The notes beneath the pieces are model-generated. The model made no database searches and was not told where the DNA came from. It saw only the letters and a list, made by a program, of their open reading frames with translations. A stretch of DNA of 64,000 bases, from contig CAURZK010000006.1 of the NCBI GenBank assembly GCA_963529855.1, positions 124,001 through 188,000 of the forward strand, written 5' to 3'. The stretch's first letter is position 1; each line of letters begins with the position of its first letter. Source of the DNA: 34-65-8 sp963529855. Lineage in GTDB: Bacteria; Pseudomonadota; Alphaproteobacteria; Sphingomonadales; Sphingomonadaceae. Made by a program: the position numbers and the translations under genes. This document shows, piece after piece, positions 47,515 to 55,393 of this stretch.

Positions 47515-48161
47515 CGCCCGCTTGCCGGCAATTGCTGGAGCGCGAATTCGGCGTAGGCTTCGCGCGCTACCTGCCAATCGTCCGGTCCCAATCCGCACAG
47601 CGCAAACAGGCTCCGTTCAACTCGATCGGCAATCGTGGCGAAGGCGCGCCGCGCCGCTTCGGGCAGGGCGGGGAGGGCGGCCAGTTCGCGCGCGGTGCTG
47701 GACGGTTCGACCCAATCGGGGCGTGCCGCAGCGATCTGTCCCACGCTGCGCAGCAGCAGCAGGCGTGTCGCCTCGTCGAAGCGGCCATCGGCTGCAAGGC
47801 GGTCGGCATCTTCGAGCAGCGCCAGCGCATCGGCCCTGTGCGGTGACCAGCCGCCCCCGTCGCCAGCCGGCCCTGTTTCCGGGCGGTCGAAAAGCGGCGC
47901 GATGACCCGCCACAGAAGGAACGATGCGCCCGCTATGGCCAGTATGATCAGCACCCATTTCATCACCGGCCATGCGCTGCCGAACATCTGGCCAAGCGGT
48001 TCGAGTACCTCGGCGAGCCAGCGAAAGAAATTTTCCAGCCATTCGGGCTGTTCGGGCTGCCTGGGGGGATCGACAGGGGCATACTGGATAGTCGCGTCGT
48101 CACGGACTGCCCGCCAGCTGTCGCTGGCCAATTCCGTCCGATCCCCTGCAGCCGTTGTCAC
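47511..48161 (-). CDS. DUF4129-domain membrane protein
   Basis: A 216-residue protein with one central helix (VMKWVLIILAIAGASFLLWRVIA) and a C-terminal DUF4129-type region (ADALALLEDADRLAADGRFDEATRLLLLRSVGQI; SSTARELAALPAL). DUF4129 is often the tail of transglutaminase-like proteins in MoxR loci; here the transglutaminase part is absent. No ATG is suitable, so I use GTG 48161, which lies inside a perfect hairpin (48159-48175). The start is therefore uncertain. It is the first gene of the operon, 58 bases after pheA. Confidence 0.75.
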   Translation of the reverse strand: MTTAAGDRTELASDSWRAVRDDATIQYAPVDPPRQPEQPEWLENFFRWLAEVLEPLGQMFGSAWPVMKWVLIILAIAGASFLLWRVIAPLFDRPETGPAGDGGGWSPHRADALALLEDADRLAADGRFDEATRLLLLRSVGQIAAARPDWVEPSSTARELAALPALPEAARRAFATIADRVERSLFALCGLGPDDWQVAREAYAEFALQQLPASGR

Positions 48162-48175
48162 GACTGCGAGTCGTG
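48159..48175 (-). promoter_or_regulatory. Hairpin over the start of the DUF4129 gene
   Basis: A perfect 7-bp inverted repeat, CACGACT-GCG-AGTCGTG. The putative GTG start codon (complement of 48159-48161) forms one end of the stem. It could limit translation, or be a simple pheA 3' structure; no T-run follows. Confidence 0.35.
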
Positions 48176-48219
48176 GCAGAGCGTATCGGGCATGGCAAGC
48201 GGCCCGCGCCGGGCGATGC

Positions 48220-49122
48220 TCAACCCCGCGGCCGGGCTTGCCGGTAGGTGCCCAGCACGCGAAGTTCCTTGCAGTGGAACGCCAGTTCCTCCAGCGCGCG
48301 GTCGATGCGCGGATCACCGGGCGCGCCGACGATATCGGCATAGAACATTGTCGCGGCGAAGCTGGCGCCCTTCTGATAGCTTTCCAGCTTGGTCATGTTG
48401 ACCCCGTTGGTCGCGAAGCCGCCCAGCGCCTTGTACAGGGCGGCGGGAATGTTCTTCACCTCGAACACGAAGGTGGTCATCGTCGGCCCATCGGCCACGG
48501 CGGCGGTGTCGAGTGGTTCGCGCGCCAGAACGACGAACCGCGTCATGTTGTCGTGCGCGTCCTCCACTGCATCCTCGACGACCGCCAGACCGTAGAGTTC
48601 GGCGGCAAGACGCGGCGCGATCGCGGCGAGCGCCGGGTCGCCGCGCTCGGCAACGAAGGCGGCGGCGCCCGCCGTGTCCGCATGGCTCAGCGGCACGATC
48701 CCCCGCTCGCGCAGGAACCGCCGCGACTGGCCCAGCGCCTGGGGGTGGCTGTAGGCAGCGCTGAACGGGCCGGTCGCACCCGGCAGGGCCATCAACGCGT
48801 GGGTGATCGGCATGAAGTGTTCGGCAACGATTGCGAGCCCGCTTTCGGGCAGCAGGAAATGAATGTCGGCGACCCGGCCATGCTGGCTGTTCTCGATCGG
48901 GATGATCGCACTACCGGCGCGCCCGTCCTTTACGGCCTCCAGCGCGTCTTCGAAGCTGAAGCACGGCAGCGGCAGGTGATCGGGCGCAGCTTCACCCGCA
49001 GCGCGGTGCGAATTGGCGCCGGGGCAGCCCTGGAAGGCGATTGCACGCGCCGGTTCGATCGCGGCGGCTGCCTGCATCCGTTCGACCATGGCCAGTGCGG
49101 GTCGGGGAAAACTCTGGGTCAT
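48220..49122 (-). CDS. pheA: Prephenate dehydratase
   Basis: Converts prephenate to phenylpyruvate in phenylalanine synthesis. The 300-residue protein is a stand-alone type: a PDT domain (IAFQGCPGANSHRAA; IIPIENSQHGRV; DNMTRFVVLAREP with the catalytic Thr-Arg-Phe) and a C-terminal ACT domain (TTFVFEVKNIPAALYKALGGFATNGVNMTKLESYQ). The ACT domain carries phenylalanine feedback. There is no chorismate mutase fusion. It is divergent from the cytochrome c gene. Confidence 0.95.
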   Translation of the reverse strand: MTQSFPRPALAMVERMQAAAAIEPARAIAFQGCPGANSHRAAGEAAPDHLPLPCFSFEDALEAVKDGRAGSAIIPIENSQHGRVADIHFLLPESGLAIVAEHFMPITHALMALPGATGPFSAAYSHPQALGQSRRFLRERGIVPLSHADTAGAAAFVAERGDPALAAIAPRLAAELYGLAVVEDAVEDAHDNMTRFVVLAREPLDTAAVADGPTMTTFVFEVKNIPAALYKALGGFATNGVNMTKLESYQKGASFAATMFYADIVGAPGDPRIDRALEELAFHCKELRVLGTYRQARPRG

Positions 49123-49239
49123 CAGGCCGCAGCGACTATCCGTGCGGGGCGGCGCAGGCAATGGGCTTGCGGTGGCGGCCCGGGCTGCCTAAAGCGACGC
49201 GCAAATTACCCCTGCAACAGGTTCGCGGATTCTCGACGC

Positions 49240-49917
49240 ATGCAAGATCGTTTCAATACAGCCGCTGGCTGGGTTCTGTTCGCTGGTATCGTCGGTCTGG
49301 GCGCCTCGATCGCCAGCGGCATGTACTATCACGGCGGCAAGCCGGATGCTGTCGAATCGGGTGGCTATCCGATCGAGGATCTCGATGCAGGGGCTGGCGG
49401 CGGCGAATCGGCCGTCGACCTGGGCACGATCCTGGCGGCAGCCGATCTGGCCGTGGGCGAACAGCAGGCGCAGGCACGCTGCGGCACGTGCCATACCTTC
49501 AACCAGGGCGGCGCGAACGGAACGGGCCCGAACCTGTTCGGCGTGATGGGCCAGCCGATCGGCAAGCACGCGGCCGGTTTCAAGTACAGCTCGGCACTGG
49601 CCGAAAAGGGTGGCACCTGGACGTTCGAGGCGATGAACGAATGGCTGCTTGCGCCCAAGGCGTTTGTTCCCGGCACCACGATGGGCTTTGCCGGGCTGAA
49701 GGACGATGCCGCCCGCGCCAGCATCATCATGTACCTCAACACCCTTGGTTCGAACCTGACTCCGCCCGCACCGCAAGCGGCTGAGGCTCCGGCGGCGGAA
49801 GATGCCGAAGGCGCTGCTCCGGTCGAAGGCGAGCCCTCGACCGATGCCGAGGCGGCTGGTGCCACCGGTGCCGACCAGCCGGTCGCGAGCGAAAACGCCG
49901 CAACCGCGAACGAGTAA
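49240..49917 (+). CDS. Membrane-anchored cytochrome c (c552/CycM-like)
   Basis: A 225-residue class I cytochrome c. Residues 8-28 form an uncleaved N-terminal anchor (AAGWVLFAGIVGLGASIASGM). The haem motif is C81-G-T-C84-H85 and the likely axial Met is in GTTMGFAGLKD. Mitochondria-like sequence NLFGVMGQPIGKHAAGFKYSSAL follows the haem site. A ~50-residue Ala/Pro/Glu-rich acidic tail (QAAEAPAAEDAEGAAP...) extends the C-terminus. It probably carries electrons from the bc1 complex to an oxidase. Confidence 0.92.
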   Translation: MQDRFNTAAGWVLFAGIVGLGASIASGMYYHGGKPDAVESGGYPIEDLDAGAGGGESAVDLGTILAAADLAVGEQQAQARCGTCHTFNQGGANGTGPNLFGVMGQPIGKHAAGFKYSSALAEKGGTWTFEAMNEWLLAPKAFVPGTTMGFAGLKDDAARASIIMYLNTLGSNLTPPAPQAAEAPAAEDAEGAAPVEGEPSTDAEAAGATGADQPVASENAATANE

Positions 49918-49941
49918 TCGTTACCGAAGGGGCGCAGGCCG

Positions 49942-50607
49942 TCAGGCCCGCCCTTTGAACCCCTGCGCGATCACGTACCATTCGGAAGAGCCCTTGCGGC
50001 TTGCCGGCGGTTTAGCGTGTTTGACCGTGCGGAAATGCTTCTTGAGCAAGGTCAGCAGGTCGGTGTCGGTGCCGCCCGCCAGCACCTTGGCTACGAACGC
50101 ACCGCCTTCATCCAGCGTTTCGACTGCGAACCACGCCGCGGCCTCGACCAGGCCCATGGTGCGCAGGTGGTCCGTCTGCTTGTGTCCGACGGTATTGGCC
50201 GCCATGTCCGACAGCACAAGGTCGGGCGGCCCGTCCAGCGCCTGCGTCAGCGCGGCGGGGGCTTCGTCAGCCATGAAGTCCATCTGCAACAGCACGACCC
50301 CGTCGAGCGGCTCGGTTTCCAAGAGGTCGATCCCGACCACGCCCGCGCGCGGGGCCAGCTTGCGCACGACCTGCGCCCAGCCGCCCGGCGCTACGCCCAG
50401 GTCGACCACGCGCCGCGCGCCTCTCAGCAGCGCGAATTTCTCGTCCAGCTCAATCAGCTTGTAAGCGGCGCGGCTGCGATAGCCCTCGGCCTTGGCCTGC
50501 TTGACGTAAGGGTCGTTGAGCTGGCGGCTGAGCCAGCGGTTCGACGACGCAGTTCGGCCCCGCGCGGTCTTGACCCGCTTTTCCGGATTTCGGCCCGATC
50601 GCGACAT
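49942..50607 (-). CDS. rlmE: 23S rRNA (uridine(2552)-2'-O)-methyltransferase RlmE
   Basis: A 221-residue FtsJ/RrmJ methyltransferase that modifies U2552 in the 23S A loop, aiding 50S assembly. The SAM motif is VVDLGVAPGGWAQVV. The K-D-K-E catalytic set is seen in YRSRAAYKLIELDEKF, LVLSDMAANTVGHKQTDHLRT, and FVAKVLAGGTDTDLL. A basic N-terminal tail (RNPEKRVKTARGRT) precedes the domain. The ATG lies just after the ppx stop, so the two are coupled. Confidence 0.95.
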   Translation of the reverse strand: MSRSGRNPEKRVKTARGRTASSNRWLSRQLNDPYVKQAKAEGYRSRAAYKLIELDEKFALLRGARRVVDLGVAPGGWAQVVRKLAPRAGVVGIDLLETEPLDGVVLLQMDFMADEAPAALTQALDGPPDLVLSDMAANTVGHKQTDHLRTMGLVEAAAWFAVETLDEGGAFVAKVLAGGTDTDLLTLLKKHFRTVKHAKPPASRKGSSEWYVIAQGFKGRA

Positions 50608-50608
50608 T

Positions 50609-51802
50609 CTAGCGTCTCCCGCCATTCAATGCGCGGCGGCATTCCTCGCCCGCCCGGTCGGCGGCGATGAGGCTGCGCAGGATTCCCTCGCGAATACCGC
50701 GGTCGGCCACCCCCAACCGGTCGGAAGGGCAAATGTCCATGATTGATTCCAGAATTGCACAGCCCGCCACGACCAGCTCGGCCCGATCCGAACCTATGCA
50801 GGGCAGCAGTCCGCGTTCCGCCGGGGTCATGGTCGACAGGCGCAGGCTGATATCGCGCATCGACTGGGCCGGCACGATCAGTCCGTCGACAGCGCGGCGA
50901 TCGTACTGCGGCAACTGCAGATGGAGGCTGGCAAGCGTCGTCACCGTTCCGCTCGTGCCCAACAGGCGCATTGGCTCCGTCGCCATGACCTGATCTTCCA
51001 CCCGCGCGGCGAAAGGGGCGAAGCTGTCCCGCACAACGCGGCGCATTTCGGCGTAGCGGTCCCGGCGTTCCTGCGCACTTCCCTCGACCCGGCCAACGGT
51101 GTCGGTCAACGATACGACGCCCCACGGCACACTTTGCCAATCCAGGATGCGCGGCACCTTGCCATCAGGTTCGATCAAGACAAGCTCGGTCGATCCGCCC
51201 CCGATGTCGAAGATCACCGCCGGACCTTCGCCGCCATCGAGCAGGACGTGGCAACCCAGCACGGCCAGCCGCGCTTCTTCCTGCGCGCTGATGATGTCGA
51301 GTGCGATACCGGTTTCGCGTTGAACCCGGCGAATGAATTCAGGCCCGTTGACTGCGCGACGGCACGCCTCCGTCGCGACCGAGCGGGCAAGGTGGACATT
51401 GCGGCGCTTCAGCTTTTCAGCGCAGATGTGCAGCGCGCCCATCGTGCGTTCCATCGCGGCGTCGCTGAGCCTGCCGGTATGCGCCAGATCTTCGCCCAGG
51501 CGCACCACCCGGCTGAACGCGTCGATCACCGTAAAGCCGTCTTCCGCGGGGCGGGCGATCAGCAGGCGGCAATTGTTGGTGCCAAGGTCCAGCGCGGCAT
51601 AGGCCTGGCGCGGACGGGGCGCGGCGGCGCGATCGGCAGCCGGGCCGGATCGGGAATCACGGCCGTCGCGCCAGCCGTTGCCGGGCGGATTGCGATCGGG
51701 CTGCGGGGGACGTTTGTAGCGGAAATCGGCTACCTTGCCGGACTTTTCGGCCCCCGTTTGGCCAGCCCTCCTGATGCCGTCCGGCGGAAATCTGTCCGCC
51801 AT
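50609..51802 (-). CDS. Ppx/GppA-family phosphatase (exopolyphosphatase/pppGpp hydrolase)
   Basis: A 397-residue ASKHA-fold enzyme degrading polyphosphate or converting pppGpp to ppGpp. After a basic, low-complexity N-terminus of about 60 residues comes AALDLGTNNCRLLIA (phosphate 1 loop), RVVRLGEDLAHTGRLSDAAMERT, and VIFDIGGGSTELVLIE (phosphate 2 loop). It lacks the extra C-terminal HD-like domain of long PPX. The start is the ATG at 51802, or GTG one codon earlier. A hairpin abuts its ribosome site. rlmE follows 1 base after its stop. Confidence 0.92.
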   Translation of the reverse strand: MADRFPPDGIRRAGQTGAEKSGKVADFRYKRPPQPDRNPPGNGWRDGRDSRSGPAADRAAAPRPRQAYAALDLGTNNCRLLIARPAEDGFTVIDAFSRVVRLGEDLAHTGRLSDAAMERTMGALHICAEKLKRRNVHLARSVATEACRRAVNGPEFIRRVQRETGIALDIISAQEEARLAVLGCHVLLDGGEGPAVIFDIGGGSTELVLIEPDGKVPRILDWQSVPWGVVSLTDTVGRVEGSAQERRDRYAEMRRVVRDSFAPFAARVEDQVMATEPMRLLGTSGTVTTLASLHLQLPQYDRRAVDGLIVPAQSMRDISLRLSTMTPAERGLLPCIGSDRAELVVAGCAILESIMDICPSDRLGVADRGIREGILRSLIAADRAGEECRRALNGGRR

Positions 51803-51821
51803 CACAAAGCTTTCTTATCCT

Positions 51822-51840
51822 CCCGCGGACGATCCGCGGG
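51822..51840 (-). promoter_or_regulatory. Hairpin abutting the ppx/gppA ribosome-binding site
   Basis: A perfect 8-bp stem with a 3-base loop (CCCGCGGA-CGA-TCCGCGGG on the plus strand). On the minus strand its 3' arm runs directly into GGGAGGA, the ribosome site of ppx/gppA, so the stem could control access to it. Confidence 0.4.
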
Positions 51841-51970
51841 GACTTGGCGCCGATGCTAGCGGGGCCGGGGCATGCGGGCAAGGGGGCTGCGCACACTGCG
51901 CTTGACCTTCCCGGCGCACGAAACTATTTGCGCCCCCTCGCCAGAGCCCGCGTGCCGGGTCGGCCACTGA

Positions 51971-52044
51971 TGCCCCGTCGTCTAATGGTAAGACTACGGA
52001 TTCTGATTCCGTCTATCGAGGTTCGAATCCTCGCGGGGCATCCA
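51971..52044 (+). tRNA. tRNA-Gln (anticodon CTG)
   Basis: A cloverleaf can be drawn: acceptor arms TGCCCCG and CGGGGCA, anticodon loop TTCTGAT with CTG at 52003-52005, T arm with GTTCGAATC, discriminator T at 52041 and an encoded CCA at 52042-52044. The D arm with CTAATGGTAAG is standard for tRNA-Gln. It stands alone, with no integrase or direct repeat of its 3' end seen nearby. Confidence 0.95.
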
Positions 52045-52118
52045 GTTTCCACATTTGCCACCTTGATCCATCGCCGCAGCGCTTGCCCGTGCCCGTTCGC
52101 GCCGCTAGCGCGGCAGAA

Positions 52119-53003
52119 ATGGACGATACAGACAAGGATCACGACCTCTCCGAACGCAAGTTCTACCCGGCAGAGGAAGAGGCGAAGTTCTCCAAGGCCA
52201 AGCCCGAGAGCACCCCGCAGACCCAGCATCCCGCATACCAGCTCGCATTCCAGGACCGCGACTTCCTGCTGCGCGAGGAATTGCGCCCGGTGCGATTCCA
52301 GCTCGAACTGCTCAAGACCGAGATGCTGCTGGACGAAGCAGGCGTCGGATCGACTCTGGTCATGTACGGTTCTGCGCGCATTCCGCCGCCCGAATCGGCG
52401 CCCATCGCGCTGGAAGGTGCCAAGGACCTCAGCGAACAGGACCGGCGCGTTGTCGAAAACCTCGCCAAGAAGGCGAAGTATTACGGCGAAGCCTACAAGC
52501 TTGCCCGCATGGTCAGCGAAAAGTCGATCATCGAAGGGGGCAAGCGCCAGTTCGTGATCTGCTCCGGCGGCGGCCCGTCGATCATGGAAGCCGCCAACAA
52601 GGGCGCAAGCGATGCCGGGGCGGAAAGCATCGGCCTCAACATCGTCCTGCCGCACGAACAGGCACCCAATCGTTACGTCACGCCGTACCTCAGCTTCCAG
52701 TTCCACTACTTCGCGCTGCGCAAGATGCATTTCCTGCTGCGGGCGAAGGCGGTGGCAGTGTTCCCGGGCGGATTCGGGACGTTCGACGAGTTCTTCGAAC
52801 TGCTGACGCTGATCCAGACCGGCAAGATGAAAGCCATGCCGATCCTGCTGTTCGGCAAGGAATTCTGGACCCGGGTGGTCGATTTCGAGGCCTTGGCCGA
52901 CGAAGGCGTGATCAGCCACAAGGATCTCGACCTGTTCCGCTGGTGTGAAACCGCAGAAGAGGCCTGGGATCACATCGCTGCGTTCTACGAACTCGACCGC
53001 TAG
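52119..53003 (+). CDS. LOG-family protein (TIGR00730-type, Rossmann fold)
   Basis: A 294-residue protein of the lysine decarboxylase-like/LOG group; some members release cytokinin bases from nucleotides, others are nucleosidases of unknown role. The Rossmann start is LVMYGSARIPPPE, VICSGGGPSIMEAANKGA binds phosphate, and the hallmark PGGFGTFDEFFE motif is present. The N-terminal 80 residues are charged (DDTDKDHDLSERKFYPAEEEAKF). The frame is open from TTG 52083, but ATG 52119 is more likely. It is convergent with thiD (4-base overlap). Confidence 0.9.
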   Translation: MDDTDKDHDLSERKFYPAEEEAKFSKAKPESTPQTQHPAYQLAFQDRDFLLREELRPVRFQLELLKTEMLLDEAGVGSTLVMYGSARIPPPESAPIALEGAKDLSEQDRRVVENLAKKAKYYGEAYKLARMVSEKSIIEGGKRQFVICSGGGPSIMEAANKGASDAGAESIGLNIVLPHEQAPNRYVTPYLSFQFHYFALRKMHFLLRAKAVAVFPGGFGTFDEFFELLTLIQTGKMKAMPILLFGKEFWTRVVDFEALADEGVISHKDLDLFRWCETAEEAWDHIAAFYELDR

Positions 53004-53752
53004 GGCAGTCGCACGGCCTGATGGCCCAACGGGCCGTGCCCCGCGCCAAATCCGGGCGCGGCCTTCAATGCCGCCTCGACGAAGCGAATGCCGCGTTCGG
53101 TTGCCTGTTCAAGCGGCATCCCGGCGCCAAGGCCCGTGGCGATCGAGCTCGACAGAGTGCAGCCGGTGCCGTGGGTATGGCGCGTTTCGATGCGCGTGGT
53201 GCGGAATGTGATCGTGCCACTGGGCGCAAGGAGCACGTCCTCGACCACTGGCCCTTCGCCGTGTCCGCCCTTGGCCAGCACGGCATGGGTGGCGGCGCGG
53301 ACGGCTTCCTCGCCCCCCAGCGCTGCCAGTTCGGGCAGGTTCGGCGTGGTGAGCGTGGCGCGGTGCATCAGGCGGGCGAAGGCAGCAATCGTCGCCGCGT
53401 CCGCCAGAACGCTGCCGCTGGTTGCGACCATCACCGGGTCGAACACGACTGGCCCCGCGAACAACTCCAGCCGGTCGGCGACCACGTGGGCGATCTGGGG
53501 CGAGCCGAGCATACCGATCTTCACCGCGTCGGCGCCGATGTCGGCCAGGCACGAATCGATCTGCGCCGCGACCACTTCGGGCGACAATGCCTCGACCGCC
53601 TGAACGCCGAGCGTGTTTTGCGCCGTGACAGCGGTGATTGCGGTCATCGCATAACCGCCGAGCATCGTGATCGTCTTGATGTCGGCCTGAATGCCCGCAC
53701 CGCCCGAACTGTCGGAGCCGGCGATGGCCAGGATGCGGGGCGGGGCGGTCAT
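53000..53752 (-). CDS. thiD: Hydroxymethylpyrimidine/phosphomethylpyrimidine kinase
   Basis: Phosphorylates HMP and HMP-P for thiamine synthesis. The 250-residue ribokinase-fold protein has AIAGSDSSGGAGIQADIKTI at the start, AVKIGMLGS, VVFDPVMVATSGS, and the anion-hole motif RHTHGTGCTLSSSIATGL with the catalytic Asp-equivalent region. ATG 53752 overlaps the DUF1272 stop (ATGA), so it is the third gene of glmM-DUF1272-thiD. Confidence 0.94.
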   Translation of the reverse strand: MTAPPRILAIAGSDSSGGAGIQADIKTITMLGGYAMTAITAVTAQNTLGVQAVEALSPEVVAAQIDSCLADIGADAVKIGMLGSPQIAHVVADRLELFAGPVVFDPVMVATSGSVLADAATIAAFARLMHRATLTTPNLPELAALGGEEAVRAATHAVLAKGGHGEGPVVEDVLLAPSGTITFRTTRIETRHTHGTGCTLSSSIATGLGAGMPLEQATERGIRFVEAALKAAPGFGAGHGPLGHQAVRLP

Positions 53753-53973
53753 CCCTTGAACTTGCGCTCTGTCGCGGGCGGGTACTTGTCGTGCAGCTTC
53801 TTTGCCCGGGTCGGCCGGTCCATCAGCTCGCCGCCGCAATTGGGGCAACGGTCGTCGACTGCGTCCGCACATTCCGTGCAGAACGTGCATTCGAAGCTGC
53901 AGATGAACGCGCCCGGAGCCTCGGCGGGCAGGTCCGCGCCGCACCGTTCGCAGTCTGGCCGCATCTCGAGCAT
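53749..53973 (-). CDS. DUF1272 zinc-ribbon-like protein
   Basis: A 74-residue protein rich in cysteine: CERCG, CSFECTFCTEC and CPNCGG give at least eight metal-ligand Cys, enough for two zinc sites. The sequence MLEMRPDCERCGADLPAEAPGA matches the DUF1272 family of unknown function. It starts on the last base of the glmM stop codon and overlaps thiD by 4 bases. It is short but convincing because the family is well conserved. Confidence 0.9.
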   Translation of the reverse strand: MLEMRPDCERCGADLPAEAPGAFICSFECTFCTECADAVDDRCPNCGGELMDRPTRAKKLHDKYPPATERKFKG

Positions 53974-55313
53974 CAGGCGGCGGCCGCCTGCACTGCGTCG
54001 CAAATGCGATCTACCACGCGTTCCACCTGCTGCGGATCGTCCCCTTCGGCCATGACCCGGATCAGCGGCTCCGTGCCGGAGGCGCGGATGACGAGGCGCC
54101 CCTTGCCCGAAAGCTCCGCCTCGGCCCCCGCGATGCAGGTCTTTACCGCGTCAGCTTCCAGCGGGGCGCCGCCGGAATAGCGCACGTTCTTGAGCAGTTG
54201 GGGCACCGGCTCGAACTGGTGGAGCAGTTCGCTCGCCCGTTTGCCCGAACGCACGAGGCCCGCCAGCACCCGTAGCGCGGCAATCGTGCCATCGCCTGTC
54301 GTACCATGATCGAGCAGGATCATGTGCCCGGATTGCTCCCCGCCCACGTTGAAACCACCCGCGCGCATCTTCTCGAGCACGTAACGGTCGCCGACCTTGG
54401 CCCGCTCCAGCGTCAGCCCGTGCGATCGGAGATGCCGTTCGAGGCCGAGGTTCGACATGACCGTCGCCACCACGCCGCCGCCGCGCAGCGTGCCGCGTTC
54501 CTTCATGCGCAGCGCGATCAGGGCCATCAGCTGGTCGCCGTCGACCTCCTGACCTTTCTCGTCGATCACGATCAGGCGGTCGGCATCGCCGTCGAGCGCG
54601 ATACCCAGATCGGCGCCTTCCTCGACCACCTTGGCTTTGATCGCGTCGAGCGAGGTCGAGCCCACGCCTGCATTGATGTTGATCCCGTTGGGCGCGACGC
54701 CGATGCTGATAACATCCGCGCCCAGCTCCCAGATGGCGGAAGGGGCAACCTGGTATGCGGCGCCATTGGCGCAATCGACCACGACCTTCAGCCCGTCGAA
54801 GCGGATGTCGCTGGCGACCGACTGCTTGACCGCGTGTATGTAGCGGCCGCGTGCGTCCTCGATCCGCCGGGCGCGTCCGACCTGTTCCGCAGGGGCAAGC
54901 GCAGGTTCGCTCTCGATCAGCGCCTCGATCGCCAGTTCATCGGCATCGGACAGTTTGAACCCGTCGGGGCCGAACAGCTTGATGCCGTTATCCTCGAACT
55001 TGTTGTGGCTGGCCGAAATCATCACGCCCAGGTCCGCGCGCATTTCCCGCGTCAGCAATGCAATCGCAGGGGTGGGCAGGGGGCCGGTCATGATCACGTC
55101 CATGCCCACGCTCGTGAACCCGGCGACGAGCGCGGATTCCATCATGTAACCTGACAGGCGCGTGTCCTTGCCGATCACCACGCGGTGACGATGGTCGCCG
55201 CGCAGGAAGTGCGTACCCGCGGCCTGGCCCACGCGCATCGCGGTGGCGGCGGTCATGACGCCTTCATTGGTGCGGCCTCGAATGCCGTCGGTACCGAAAA
55301 ACTTGCGTCCCAT
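53973..55313 (-). CDS. glmM: Phosphoglucosamine mutase
   Basis: Interconverts glucosamine 6- and 1-phosphate for UDP-GlcNAc and cell-wall synthesis. The 446-residue protein has the N-terminal FGTDGIRGRTNEGVMT, the phospho-serine Ser102 in GVMISASHNKFEDNGIK, the metal loop ALDGDADRLIVIDE, GGEQSGHMI for substrate, and RASGTEPLIRVMAEG for phosphate. The start ATG at 55313 is standard. It leads the unit with DUF1272 and thiD. Confidence 0.97.
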   Translation of the reverse strand: MGRKFFGTDGIRGRTNEGVMTAATAMRVGQAAGTHFLRGDHRHRVVIGKDTRLSGYMMESALVAGFTSVGMDVIMTGPLPTPAIALLTREMRADLGVMISASHNKFEDNGIKLFGPDGFKLSDADELAIEALIESEPALAPAEQVGRARRIEDARGRYIHAVKQSVASDIRFDGLKVVVDCANGAAYQVAPSAIWELGADVISIGVAPNGININAGVGSTSLDAIKAKVVEEGADLGIALDGDADRLIVIDEKGQEVDGDQLMALIALRMKERGTLRGGGVVATVMSNLGLERHLRSHGLTLERAKVGDRYVLEKMRAGGFNVGGEQSGHMILLDHGTTGDGTIAALRVLAGLVRSGKRASELLHQFEPVPQLLKNVRYSGGAPLEADAVKTCIAGAEAELSGKGRLVIRASGTEPLIRVMAEGDDPQQVERVVDRICDAVQAAAA

Positions 55314-55393
55314 GCTTTCTTTCTATCCCGATTGCGGTTTGCCACGCGCTTCTGGCGCGGTTAGGCGCCGAAGGGAAGAGCAGCGGAGTGCAA

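Noticed and set aside
47635..49239. A long upstream extension of the cytochrome c frame
   Set aside because: The first 535 codons are antisense to the DUF4350/DUF4129 and pheA genes and basic, low-complexity; the real start is the ATG at 49240 before the membrane anchor.
51971..52044. tRNA-Gln as an integration site
   Set aside because: No integrase gene, no 3'-end direct repeat and no change of composition were seen next to it.
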